Assembly: GCA_948567375.1 (NCBI GenBank)
Contig: OX419762.1
Location: 59,315,034-59,379,033 of the forward strand
Reading direction: 5' to 3'
Source: Lunularia cruciata
Lineage: Eukaryota; Streptophyta; Marchantiopsida; Lunulariales; Lunulariaceae
DNA: 64,000 nucleotides
Each line of letters starts with the position of its first letter. Positions within the stretch are counted from its first letter, which is position 1. The position numbers and the translations under genes are program-made. The notes under the pieces are model-generated. The model was not told where the DNA came from. It searched no databases and saw only the letters and a program-made list of their open reading frames with translations. Shown here one piece after another: positions 1 to 12,612 of this stretch.

Positions 1-58
1 ATGTAACAAGACCAACAACCAAAAACCAAGTGGACTCCTTCAACCACTCCTCATTTGA

Positions 59-1132
59 TTGGCTCAATGGGAACACGGAGCTTGGATCTCATCACATCCT
101 TGCCCAAGACAAAGCAAGGTCACAAAGCAAGGTCACATAGCAATTGTGGTGTTTGTGGATAAGCTTAGTAAGCAAATCCATTTGGCATCAACCTTTGATG
201 TTGTGGATGCTTTAACATTGGCACATATCTACTTTGACATTGTCTACAAGCATCATGAGATGCCTTGTGTACTCATCTCTGATCATGATCCTTGATTCAC
301 TGGGAAAATTTTGGCAAGCACTTTTCCAAATACTCGTCACCAAGCTTGCTTTATCCACGGCCTATCATCCTCAAATTGATGGACAAATTGAACATGCAAA
401 TTGCACCTTGGAGGATATGCTTTGTGCCTTTGTCAACATCCACCATAATAATTGGGATGAATGTACTGTAGTTGTGGAGTTTGCATATAATAATTCCAAA
501 CATACAAGCATTGGATTCTCTCCTTTCTTCCTCAATTTTGGCCAAGATCTTCTTGTTCTAGATTCCTTTCTTTCTCCTCCTTCCTCTCATATCCCTTGTA
601 CTTCCACCTTCTTGACCACTATATCCCAATCCCTTAAACAAGCCAAATCTCATCTCCTTGTTGCTTAGAATCATCATAAATAATTTGCGGACCACCATCA
701 TCGTCATCTCACCTTTCAAGTCAATGATAAATTCATGTTCTCCTCTCATAACCTGCCCCTCCCACTTGATTCCTAATTTTGTAAACCCACCCCTGATTGG
801 ATAAGACCCTTTGATGTCACCCAAATCATCTCTTTTGTTCTCGACTTGCCTTGCCTTGTCATATGTGCATCCACCCTATCTTTCACATTTCCAAGTTGAA
901 ACCCTTTGTTCCTAACCCATCTAATTTTTCCTGTTGTGTCCAAACCCTCCTCCTTTGGTGTCCAACCCATCCTCCTCTTGTCCCTATCAATGATCATGAG
1001 GAATGCAAAGTTGATCATATCTTTGTGTGTTGCCACATTCAACAAGGCCATCAACAACATACGGGGTACAAAGTCTATTGGATAGGGTATCCCCTTAATG
1101 GGAACCTATTTCTCATCTCCAACATGCAATAA
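59..1132 (+). mobile_element. Decayed Ty3/gypsy chromovirus fragment: integrase core to chromodomain
   Basis: The region translates, across two frames and several stops, into the 3' part of a chromovirus pol gene. Residues typical of the integrase core are visible around 234-545 (the motif STAYHPQIDGQIEHAN, then FAYNNSKHTSIGFSPF), followed by the post-core segment FQVNDKFMF near 715-740. In the next frame at about 1010-1130 is a chromodomain-like end (YKVYWIGYPLNGN). Stops at about 294, 666 and 681 and a frameshift near 850-900 show it is dead. The 5' part of the element lies outside the window or is lost. Family assignment rests on integrase plus chromodomain order, which is diagnostic of chromoviruses. 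No function is expected. Confidence 0.85.
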
Positions 1133-1189
1133 TAGCCATCTAGGAGTTTGAAGCTTCAATGGAGACAAGTACATCACCAACTAGCGGTA

Positions 1190-1560
1190 GGAGAATACAT
1201 AACAATATGGAGTTTAACTATAAAGTTAGTTAGGGCTAAGGAAGTAACAAAAAGGCCAAATTAGCTTAAAATATTCCAGATTTATCTAGAAAGCTTCTTG
1301 GGAAGCTTCTCTGTTAGTTTAGCTTGCATCCCAAGTAGATAGTTTCTAGAAGGAAGTTTTAGAAGCTTCTAACTAGCTTAGCTTGCATGCCAAGTAGATG
1401 GCTTCTAGAAGGAAGTTTCTTGAGAAGTTTTTTGGCTAACTTGGCTTGAATTCTAAGAAAGGGGCTCAAAGAAGCTTCTTGAGAAGCTTATCAAGAGCCT
1501 TGTATGCTCCCTATAAGTACCAAAGTTGAAGCTCATGCTAGGCATTTGGAGTTTGCACAT
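1190..1560 (+). repeat. LTR-like sequence 3' of the chromovirus fragment
   Basis: It lies just downstream of the chromodomain, where a 3' LTR is expected. It holds repeated AAGCTTCT-type palindromes and the near-repeated phrases GCTTGCATGCCAAGTAGATGG and TTCTAGAAGGAAGTTT, then a TATA-like CCCTATAAGTACC near 1510. A diverged copy occurs in the opposite orientation at about 50990-51345. Exact LTR ends could not be fixed. Confidence 0.5.
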
Positions 1561-4500
1561 ACTCAAATGTCCCAATATGATTTTCCATTCTCTTATTTCT
1601 CTCCTTGGTCTTGGTCTTTTACAAAGAGGACATTAAGACTAAAGACATAAGCATTACCAAGCTATTTGAAGAGCTTTGCCAATCAAGCAACATGCCTTTA
1701 TTGCCACAATTGTTGTTGAAGACAATTGAGGAGAAGCATACACCGACAATACAAAGACCTTTGTGTTTGTGAAATATTAGAAGGTTGAAGAACATTATCA
1801 TGCATATCTTGGAGTTGTTGGAGTAAATTTACCTTGAGTATATAGAGAAGTGGTCAAACATTTAGAATTGCATGAGATTGATAAAAGAGATTTATGTTAC
1901 CATATATACTTACTTACATGGTATATGCAAAACTATTGAAGAAGGAAGTTGAGCAAGAAAAGAAGAACTTTGATTAACAAATATATATGGAACATATATA
2001 TGATCTAACATATATAAATATATATATGGAACATATAGAGAATGTCAAAGAGATGAGGAAGGAGAACAAAGTATGCAAGTATGGTAAGTATATGGTAAGA
2101 TTGTGCAAGTATGGTATAGTCATAGCTTCTTTTGGTCAAGAGTTTGTAGGAGGAGTTTGATAGTCTTGAGCAAAGAGCACAACTACTTAAAGGATTGCAT
2201 AATTGCTCATGTCCTACATGAAGAAGAAAGCAAATCAAGAGGAAGAAAGAGGAGTGTAATTCATAAAAGAACTCAAGACAAAGATGGAGTTGTATGATGT
2301 TAGAGGAGTGAAGGACAAAGAGTTGACAACATGCATGAAGCATTGGAACTTGCTAAGTTTTGAATTCAAAAATTAGAGGAGGAGGTGGACAGATATTGAT
2401 TAGGAATTACTTTAGCTTTGCATATTGTAACTTTACCAATCATTGCCAAAGGAAAAGGAGCAATAATAGTCAAGTGTCCTTTTGGAATGGTTATAGGGAA
2501 ATGATTCAATCCAAAGGACAAGTTTTGTCTGCAAAGTAGACATTTACTCATTAGGTGTGCTCAGCTAAGAGAAATATTCTTTAAATATGTAGAAAACACA
2601 CTTTTGGAATTTCACTAAGGAAGATTAATGATAGTCTTATGCCAAATAGTACAAAGAACAATAGGTTAGAAGAAGTATCAATACTAATAATTGATACACT
2701 TCATTAAAATGTAGTAAAAATAACAAAGAATCTGAATTTTGAAATATCATAGCTCATAAGTAGGTTAGATACAACAATTAGTCATTTACTAGATGAAAGA
2801 ACTTTGTAGTTAGTACGTCTTAGCTAGACCATTACTTTGCAAAGGAAATTAATTTCCTTTGGGGTAGTTAGTTAGTTTATGTAGTTAAAAGTTAGTCAAA
2901 TTTGAAGGATAAATATTTGAAGTAAGCTTGGATCTTAATGCTACCTAGTCTATCACTTATATGATTTAGATTTAAAAATTAGTAGAGAACTACTTGTCAC
3001 TTCTAAAACTCTATTATTGAAGTTATGTGCCTTCTTAGTTGTATGAATCCTGATTAATCATTGTAACTGGAATGTATGAATCTTGATTAATCTTTGTAAG
3101 GATTGTATGCCATGTGTGTTCAATCTTTAATGTCTTTCTTCAATAGTCTTCTTGAAACAAATGCATCAATGGGATCTTAGGATTTTGTAGATTTGACAAC
3201 AATAAAAGAAAGCCAATAATTTTAAACAAAATCATACCTTCTTGAATATATGTTCCTTTAAGGAAGAAAATTACATGTTCCTTTGAATTAAGTATGGAAG
3301 AAATAAATTGAATATATGATATTATATATCACTCTAAATTATTAACACAAATTCATACAATTCAATTGTTAGTTAAATTTTATATAATTTTTTAATTTCT
3401 CCTCTAGGTGGAGTTACCATCTTTTGGGATTGGTTTTTGCCCAAGAGGATAAACAAGAAACAATAAATAAATCCTGTATATCTACCTTTTTATTTTTATT
3501 TTTTTATATTTTATAAATCCTTTTGTATCTATTTATCTTGATTGTATCCTCATGGGATTGACCATGACCTATATTAACTAAAAAACACATGGAATGACTG
3601 CAAAAAGATGCATAGTTCTAAATCTGTTGAGAATCAAGGACTGTGCTTCTACTTAACACACATAAGATTGTGCATTAACTTCATGTTACCTTGGAGTCAA
3701 ACTATTGGTTACTTTGTCACGTATCTACAAGTGCATGATCATTATGGTTTTCTTTGTCTTGGAAGAAGTATCTATATGAAAGCACTCTAAACTAATGCTG
3801 AATATTGCACTAGTTTTAGATCAAATGTCTCTTAAATTTGACTATTTGTAGGTTCTTATTAGCATGAGTAAGGTATTAACGGTTTCTATGATGGTTTCAA
3901 AATTTATGAAAAGTGTGTATCTAAAAGAAACATGATATATATTAATTAAAATTTGTATTTAAGTGAAAATTTGTATACTAGTAAATATTTTGAGAACATG
4001 TAAGTTTTGATTAGTTTATTATACTTTATAATTCTTATCATATACACATATTATGTTCCAAATATATGTCTTTTAATCTCTTAGGTGATGTGAAATTTAT
4101 AAAATGCTCAAAGAAATTTTACTTTGTGATTATAAATTTAGATTATAGAATCATAATTTAAATGTTTAACAAACAATTAAACCAACTTGAATAATATACA
4201 ATAGTATTAAAACTTCCTAAAACTATCTACCTTAATTCCACAATTAAAGCTTGAATACCAACTTGAAGAGTTTACAATAGCACTTTAAACTTCTTTAATT
4301 ATGCAATTTAATTCTATAATTCAAGCTTAAATTATAAAAGTGCCTTTTGCATTATGTTAGATATCAAAATTTTGTACTCAATAAAATTCCTTTCAGATTT
4401 TGTGAAGCAATTATTGTAAACTTTCAATGGCTTTGTAATTAGATAGGCTAGACCAATACCATCAATCAAACTAGCCATGGGTTTGACTACTTCCGTAATT

Positions 4501-7180
4501 GTATCCACAAAAGGATTTTGGCCTTTCAAGCTGGTTGAAATTTATTTTCCAAATCCAAGACAAGACTAGCTTACCTACACAATATTTGCTATTGTTAAAC
4601 TTGTAGAAATAACTCATTTCAAATAAATTTTACAAGGAATACCTTTACAATACATAAAGCACAAGATGCAAGGGTTAAAAAGACTTTTATTTAGATATTT
4701 TTATAAAATTCTAAATTTCTAAATTTTATAAAATTTAGATATGTAAATATTATTCATTAAGTTAATGTGAGTCTTGAAGACTCAAATTTAGATCTTTTCC
4801 AATGATTGAATTCCTTTCATGAAAATGTATCCTTTTTTTTGCAACTTTGACTTCTAAAAATCCATTCTAATTTTTATATGTATTCACAATAATAATAAAA
4901 TTTAAAATTATTGGTTCAATATTGTGAAAATGATACTTCTTACTTGATAATTGTCCTTTAATGTATAATTTTTATATAATATCATATATTTTTAGTATAA
5001 AACACTAAAGTCTTTTGTTTTTATTCAAAAATATTATCATCTTCTCACATTTCACATGTTAAAAAAATTAATTTTAAATCAAAAAATATATTGAAGTAAA
5101 TTTTTTAAAGTATAAGAGCAATGTTTTACAAAATTGATTTGTGAAAAAACTTAAAATACATGAATGATTTCCTATCAAATATCAATACAACAACTAATAA
5201 GGAAAATGGTGTTTTGGAATCTTATCCATATTAAGAAAAGTTCATGTATATAGATAGCACCATAAGAATTAACAATCTAAATGAAGAATATAGGAGAAAT
5301 TAATATTTTGTCTTTCAGATCCATATTTACATGATTTATGATCCGTTTGATAACACGGATTTTCACAAAAATGATAGAATTTTTATATAAATCTTTCAAT
5401 ATCTCAAGGTTTTATGTTAACATGTATATTCAGTAAATTATCAGTTATATCAACCATATATTTTACATTATCCATGAGACAAAAAAGATCATAAAACTCA
5501 TACGATGATCTATCTAATGTTCTAGCTTCTTCATTCTACAAATAAGATGAGTGTGATAATTTATCCACCTGAAACATAGAAAGTAGAAGAATTGAAGTAA
5601 ATTAAATATAGACTATAATTTGTATTTTATATTTTCTTTCTGATCTAATATATTGCAAACTTAGGTTAGTAAGATGAAATATTTTTTATTATTAGTATTC
5701 TAACATAGTCACTCATTTCAATATAATTAAAGATATGAAGTATGATTGTCTTTGTAAGTGATAGCATCAAAGACATTAAAAAGTTAGACTAGAATGATAT
5801 TATTATTATAGTTTTATATATTTTTCATGATATGATCGTTGATTATCTACCTTCTTATAATGCATTCACAAATAAAGGTCTAATAATTTGATTGAGTACC
5901 ATTTCAAATCAAGATATTAATTTACTCACGATGAATCAAAATATAATCCTTGCTTCTATTTTGAATTTGCCAATAATATGAGTAAGCAACAAAGATATTC
6001 TAATTTTTTTTCAAAAGAGGTTAAATAAGAAGAATTGTTAGCTTAGGTTTAATCTCTACATAAAATATGTTTTGATATTAAAGAATAAATATATTTTTAT
6101 TTAAAAATAAAATAAATATATTTCAATATGATCAGAAGTCACGGTAAAAGAGATAAAATTCCATGCATTAAAACACCAATGATATAGTCAACATCTAAAA
6201 ATTATGCTAAAAATAAAAATAACTTTGATTTATTTGAGTATATATCTTTAAATAGTTGGAAAGGCCGCGTAGAATGGAGGCTATGCATAAGAAATTTAGA
6301 TACATCTTTTAATTAAAAAATAGCTTACTAAGGTATTAAATTCTTGTTTGATTTTAGTATGGTCATATCAATTATAATGTATAATATTTCTTTACTAGGA
6401 GTGTTGCGTTGATCAACTATGCATTCTAATGCTTTGCTAACAAGATTCTCCAAAGTTCTTCCATATCGCATATCCATACATGCTTAAATCATTTGAATAT
6501 TTCTTAAGAGGGTATAATACAAGAGAGCTCAAATAATATCATATTAATACCTCAATTTATAGTTTTATATCAATATCTATTAGAATTTCATAAAGTCTAA
6601 ACAATTTCATCGTTTCAAAATAGAAACACAACTCATAAATTCGAAAGATATGGAAACAGAACTCATGATTAGAAACTTGGTAATTGAGGTTTTTTCTACC
6701 ATAGATGATAATTTACAAATGGAAAGTCAACTCACATGAAAAAAGATGAAACAATCGATCATCGTATAAAAATACATAAACCAATTGAAAGTGTTGAATT
6801 TTATACAATAGACACTAACTAACTTATGCCAAACCTAAATATACGAACAAGGTGACGGTATTGTTTGTTTTACTAACATGAATACTAATATATGTAAAAT
6901 TTGTCTCTTTCGGTTACAACAGACTAGTTTCTATGAGTATTCGTGCATATATTCTTAGATGTATTGGTCCTAAAAGAGTTGGACGTTCGAATTGCTCTCT
7001 ACGAAGTTTGAAAACGAATTATACGTTTACTAAACTCTATATTGTCTCATTATGATAAATGCGCGGATTGGAAGAAATTTGAAAAGTATATTAAAAAATT
7101 AGAAGTACATCATTTCCGGTTTGAAATGTACACAAGCAAGCAAGCAAGCATGCCCTCCTAATTCCCTTTTGTCTATTAAC
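1561..7180. other. AT-rich intergenic DNA, no gene recognised
   Basis: Low-GC sequence with only short random frames. Around 1985-2035 there is a run of ATATAT-type simple sequence. A tandem CAAG microsatellite lies at about 7133-7150, near the change in composition to the next gene island. No conserved coding segment, RNA gene or clear element boundary is seen. Confidence 0.6.
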
Positions 7181-9587
7181 TAAATCCAAAAGATGGAAAT
7201 TAACACTCCTCAAATTAAGAAGGAATTCTGTTATCATTTTGTACAATGCTATTTTAGATTTTATGTAAAGACACTAGTACGGAGTTTTCAATTTAGTGCT
7301 TTCACCTGCCATAAATATTCCATAATATATTTATGGGAAGCCTTAAAATTCCATAAGGAGAATTTTACCCCTTAAACCCCCCATAAATGTTCTCACGAGA
7401 ATTCCGGAAAGAGGCACCTAGCCCCCGTTAATATGCGAGGGTCACCTTCTTCGTGACCCGTGAAATTCAATGTGGGTTTCCCTACGCCCAGTACGATCCC
7501 TAAAAAGAAAGTTCGGGTGAAAATTTCACGCATCAGAAATATTATCACCTGTTAAAATGTACGAAGGGCTACCGCATAGACAATACGAAGGATGGGTATA
7601 AATACTGTTACGGGTAATTGAAACCCCCACCTCTTTCATGGGTATCAAGAAAGCTCGATAAATTTCCCTTAGTTTTCTGAATTTGAAACCCCCTACCGTC
7701 TCGTCTTACCTTGGGATCCGATCATACCCCATTTCATAAATTTCTGTATCACACACAGGAAGCTCAGGAATCTATAGTGCTAGAATAAACTCACAGGGGT
7801 GAGAAAGTTTAGCGAGTGCACTGCAGCATATAGGTGTCAATTCAAACAGTACTCAGTTTTATAATTGAATTCTGGCCCCTTCCCCTCCCTCCTACACACC
7901 GTCCAAAAAGCTTCAAAATTCTTCTAGCATAGTGTGTGCAACTCAATGGTCAGGACAGTGATCTTAAAATATCCGCCCCGGCACATTCTTTACGTGTCAG
8001 TTTCCAAACAGCCCCAAAAACGCAACAACACAGGTCCTTGACCGGAAAATAGATAATGATTGCAACTTGGCACTTTCTGTCTTACTATTAAAATAAAGGC
8101 TTAGTATAGGCAGGGGAATAGCCCCATGTTTCCATGCTCGTTGGTTTCACCTCATTCATCATCCATTCATTGAAGAAAAAGACGCTAGAGGGTGCAGTGG
8201 TAGTAGTAAATGGAAAGGAAGGGAGAGATAGAGCACAGTTGCAGAGATAAGTGTATAGTACAGGAGTGTAGTAGGGGGTGCCGTAGCAGCTGAGCTGTTG
8301 TTGTCGTCGATGAATGGCGGCAGGAGGGGGAAGAAGAAGATTACGACTGAGATGGGCGAACGAAGGGAAGGGTTGCCTGGCAGGCAGCAATCAGCGGCTG
8401 CAGGAATGTCAGTCAGCAAGAGTCATAGACGACGCCGAAGTAGAGGAATCTGCGTAGCCGAAGCCGAAGCTATGAACCAGTGGGATTCACGTAGAGGTGC
8501 CAGTGGGTTTGGACTGAGGTCTAGTGGTTTAGGTGTTTGTTTAGCTGAAGGTGGCGCGGGAAAAGCTAAGGAAATGTATTTGTGGGTGCTGGCAGTAGTG
8601 AAGATTGGAGACGGAGATGGCGTAAGATGGAGTGAGTGAGTGCGAGTAAGTACGAGTACTGTAGAGGGATGCGGATTGCAGGATATGTTGCCTGCCGGCT
8701 ATGGAGGCGATGGAGATAAAGTGGTCTGGAGTTAGAGAAGCGGAAGGATGGTGGCGATATGAAGCGGGCGGAGGGAGGCTTTGGGGGTATGGGGAGGGGC
8801 GGGGGAATGATTAGCCAGGGATGCAGGAGGGGCAACGGAGGATGAGCAGTTCTGTGCAGATCGGCTACAGGGTGGGGATTGATTATGACTTGACTTGCGG
8901 AGGGAAGAGGAAGTGGAGAAGTAGTTATTGTTCCACTGATATCTGCGCCGACGTAGAGAGAGAGAGAGCGGAGGTTGGTTAGACCGAGAGGGGGAAGAGA
9001 GAGAAAGGGAGGGAGAGAAAGAAAGGGAAGAGAAGAAAAGAGGGCAAAACTGCCTAAGGAGGGGCGCAACCACTTGATGGCATTCGCTGCTATTTCCTTT
9101 CCTTTCCCCCATCGATATTAGGTTCAGACGGTCACAAAACTCTAGCTCCAGGCCTTCCTTTTCGTCGTGGAAACACTTTCGACCTTGCTGCGCTGTGCGG
9201 AGCAGCCACCAGTTCCGAGTCCAAGGGGTATTAGAGGGAAGGAGGGGAGTGAGGGTAAGTAGACGAGTGCTATCTATCGATTCTATTTAAGAAGAGCGAG
9301 CTACAGCTGCTACTGCTGCTGGCTTCTTCTTCTGTACGAGTAGTTGATTGGAGTTGCAGCTCGCTGAGTGGGGAAGGGTTATGGTGGTGGTATACTACAG
9401 ACGGGTGTATCGGAGAAGGGTGAGGGGTGTGGAAATCAGCTTGAGAAAAGCATGGGACATGCAGTATGCTGCCCCATTCGGGCTGTGGACGGAGAGCAGC
9501 TGAATGAGGAGGTAGCGGGGGCAGGTTGAGAGGAGCTAGGGGCTCCCAGGAGGCGAGGTGGGAGGGAGGGGGGGAAGGAGGCGACTA
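7180..9587 (+). promoter_or_regulatory. Upstream region and probable long 5' leader of the BZR1-domain gene
   Basis: Base composition changes abruptly at about 7.2 kb from AT-rich to intermediate GC. The stretch holds no conserved protein. It includes a small hairpin GGGTCAC/GTGACCC near 7438-7460 and, at about 8955-9045, a GA-rich block (GAGAGAGAGAG and related purine runs) typical of plant leaders and GAGA-type elements. Several ATGs precede the main start; the longest upstream frame is 8310-8639 (109 codons, Arg/Gly-rich, no recognised domain). Transcription start is not determined. Confidence 0.45.
8310..8639 (+). CDS. Possible upstream ORF in the BZR1 gene leader, unknown product
   Basis: An ATG-started frame of 109 codons, rich in Arg, Gly and Lys near its start, lies in the purine-rich sequence about 1 kb before the BZR1-domain start codon. 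I recognise no domain, signal peptide or membrane segment. The strand is the same as the downstream gene, so it could act as an upstream ORF if it is within the transcript. It could equally be a chance frame in GC-rich, purine-biased DNA, which lowers stop-codon frequency. Support is weak. Confidence 0.15.
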   Translation: MNGGRRGKKKITTEMGERREGLPGRQQSAAAGMSVSKSHRRRRSRGICVAEAEAMNQWDSRRGASGFGLRSSGLGVCLAEGGAGKAKEMYLWVLAVVKIGDGDGVRWSE

Positions 9588-12500
9588 ATGCAGGAGGGCG
9601 TGCCAGGAGAAGGAACCGGTGGTGGTGCGGGTGGGAGTGGGAGTGGCAGTGGAGGTGGTGGTGAAGAGGGGAAAGATCGGAAAGATAAGGAGAGAGAGAT
9701 GGCCAAGCTGAGTGCCAGCGAGAAGGAGAAAACCAAGCTGCGAGAGAGGCAAAGACGGGCTATCACTACGAAGATATTTGCGGGTTTGAGAAAGCACGGA
9801 GGCTACAATCTGCCTCCCAGAGCTGACATTAACGATGTGTTAAAGGCTTTGGCCCAGGAAGCGGGTTGGACCGTCGAGGCTGATGGCACGACCTATCGTA
9901 CTCAGGTACTTCTGCTTACCCGAACAAAATATCGGCTCCCAAACCTTGATTTTCTCACCCCACTAAGCTACATGTATACCTGTACAGCAACACCACCTAC
10001 CTTAACTTACCCGAAATCAGACTGTGAGTTCCCCTCTTTGACTTCATGGTGATATCAAACACATCCCATGAGTCCCAATCACTCTGAACGATTAAGTATT
10101 ACTAATTCCTATTTTCCCCGTTCCCTCTCAACATAGGCTGGTTCGCGTTTATGTGAATCTTCTGTTGGTTTGTCCGAATGTGTCTTGACTGCTGAAAGAG
10201 AGGTGTATGCCCTGAGCTCTGGTCCAGCTGTTGGCGATCCATCACGAAGTCATTTTCGTTTCTGGGTAGCATACTAAATTAGTGGTCTAACGGGTCTACA
10301 GGCTATATACTCATCTCCCTTGTATTTGGAGGCATGCTTTTCTTGGGTTTCCTAAGCGGATACTTTCATGTCAACTGTTCGAGAATCTCACTGGACGTAG
10401 CTACCTTGGAGCCGACGCGGTGGGGTTACCTCAGCGAAGGTCAAAGAGTAACCTACATACTTGTTGTGATTGGCAACTGATGTCGCTACATCGAACGTCT
10501 GATCGCTACAGGAACATTGTCAATAGAAGATTTCTTTCTTACTCTGCATGAGTTCAAGACACGCATTCCTGTGGCAGCTAGTTAGACATCTGCCTACCAT
10601 TTTGTCAAGCTTGGAGAGTGTCCTCCTGGAAGATTGACCTGCGCCATGTCTGATGCGGCGTGCCGCGAGTTACTCTTGCGAAAACTGTAGCTAAACCCAG
10701 TTATCGAGCTATAACTGCTCATGCCTTCTAAATCGGAGATTTTGCTTGAAAGGCATTTCTTTGTCTAACCACATGCATTGTAAGCGTCCACAGTGGTCAA
10801 CCAATTGGGTTTGATCTCCTGGCCTCTCCTTAAGAGGGCTGGAGATCCTTACTCCTCTGAACCACTCTTAGCGATCTTGCGGATGTAAACCTTGACGCCT
10901 GAAGCAGCTTCGGCCATGAATCTCCTCATCTCTGCTGGAGTCTGTCCTGCTTAATCAGAGACCATCTATCTCATTTATGTGAAGCCATGTCAAACCTCGC
11001 ACCACATGTCTAATTTCGGTTTCCCCTTCGTCTCTTCGACGCTCCTCGCTCAGTTTGATGGAGTTATATGCAGCTTTGTGCGTAAGTTCAACGAGCTCCT
11101 GCCTTTTCTTCTTCTCCTCTGCCTTTATTTGACTCCGTGAGCCCGACAGTGGAATTTGTGCGGTTCCTTCTACTATCGGTCAAGAGGTCACCAAGACAGT
11201 CGGTATGCCTTTCGAGTCGGTACTAGATGCGCGCATCGAGGACTACCGAATGCGGAGGCATGACGACCGTTATCGGCTGTGACTTCGTTGTACTAAATGA
11301 CTAGTACAACACAATATCTTCCAACTTAATATTGGCGGAGAAGTGTGCGAACACACTGTCTAGTGAGTGTAATGGCCTCCATGCTCTCTCTAGCTCTGTA
11401 GCATGATGTAGTTTATGCGTCTCCTGATTGCATTAGCGATGGCACTGAAGAAATTGGCGAACTTTACCTGGCCTAACCCATTCGAAGGGATTATCCGTCA
11501 ACGACAGGACGGCTTAGCTGCGGCACATCAGTCATCTTGCGCTTGAGAAGGTTCGTCAGCACGATAGGCATACATATAAAATCCGAACCAGTGACGAAAT
11601 TTTGCTTTTTTTGTCAGTTCACCTAATTTTTTGCTATGTCATGTTACAAACTCGGTACGTATGTAGGTGTACACAATTATCGGTCCCTCTGAAAAGCGTC
11701 GTCTCCACTTCCGTTATTGATACCTGGATCAGTTGTCTTGTTTGATCAAACGATTTTACTTCCTGTATCTGCTTCCGTTTGTCATAATTGACATTATGGG
11801 AGGAATGTTCTCTCGTTTGTAATTGACTGATCTGATGATACAATTGTGATACAATTGTGTTTCTTTGACTTCCATAGGGTGCCCTGCAGCAACCGAGCAG
11901 CAGTCACGGAGGCCATCACTCCCTTCGGCAGCAAAGCATGTCATCCCAGGGTCGAGTTGCCATGCTTCCCGGCAACGGCAACATGCCGGCCAGCTTCAGT
12001 TGCAGTCTCACGGGTCTTACCGGTCTGACAGGCCTTCTACCCTCCGACGGCAACGAGTTAAGGGAGGGGAACTGCTCGACGACAGCATCTCCTCGTCGAG
12101 TGGGAGGAGGCGGCGGAGGACAGCAGTCCAACAGCTCGTCGATGACGACTCTCATGCACCCGAATTCCGGTTGCCTGTCACAATCCCCTTTCGCATCTCC
12201 TGCCTCGAGCGAGGGCGCTCCGAGCGTGCGATTGAACAACCCCTTCATGGGAGGCGGGGGGATGCCAAGCGGATTTCTGACCTGCGGACCTGTTCCATCT
12301 GACGGAGGCAGGGATCGTGAGTCTTCGGGCCCTTTGAAGGATGACTCCGCTGCGTACTTCAGTGCGGATACTCTCGAAGCGCGGGAATATGCAGCTAGGA
12401 ACGGGGCTATGGCTAATCACATGGCAAATCATATGCTCTTCGGTGGTCACTCTCCCCAACAGGTATTGCAGAACTCCCATCATCGGTTCGGAGGGAATCC

Positions 12501-12612
12501 GAGGATCCCCATGCCTGCTATGGCCATGCTATCATCCTACACGCAGGAACATCGAGCTTCTAATAATAATACTCCGCTCGGCTCTCCACAGCGTCATGGT
12601 GGCCCTGGCTAG
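9588..12612 (+). CDS. BZR1-domain transcription factor, BAM7/BAM8-type domain, no amylase domain
   Basis: Two exons are supported: 9588-9905 and 11878-12612, joined in phase 0 by a 1972-bp GT-AG intron, giving about 350 residues. Start is the first in-frame ATG (9588). Residues 1-37 are Gly/Glu-rich. Residues about 38-105 form a BES1/BZR1 DNA-binding domain with the basic stretch [15 protein letters not shown], then [20 protein letters not shown] and EADGTTYR. The PPRADINDV wording matches the BZR1 domain of beta-amylase-like BAM7/BAM8 rather than BZR1/BES1 proper. Exon 2 is low complexity (Ser, Gly, Gln, Met) and ends at TAG. No beta-amylase motif (FHQCGGNVGD-like, KIAGIHWWY-like) was found up to 17 kb. 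Known members bind E-box/BRRE-type promoter motifs in the nucleus; that is family knowledge. A further exon cannot be excluded. Confidence 0.82.
9906..11877 (+). other. Intron 1 of the BZR1-domain gene
   Basis: Donor CAG|GTACTT and acceptor TTCCATAG|GGT join two frames in phase 0, right after the conserved TTYR end of the BZR1 domain, where many BES1-family genes are also split. At nearly 2 kb it is much longer than the other introns here (roughly 100-400 bp). No mobile element or nested gene was recognised in it. Confidence 0.75.
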
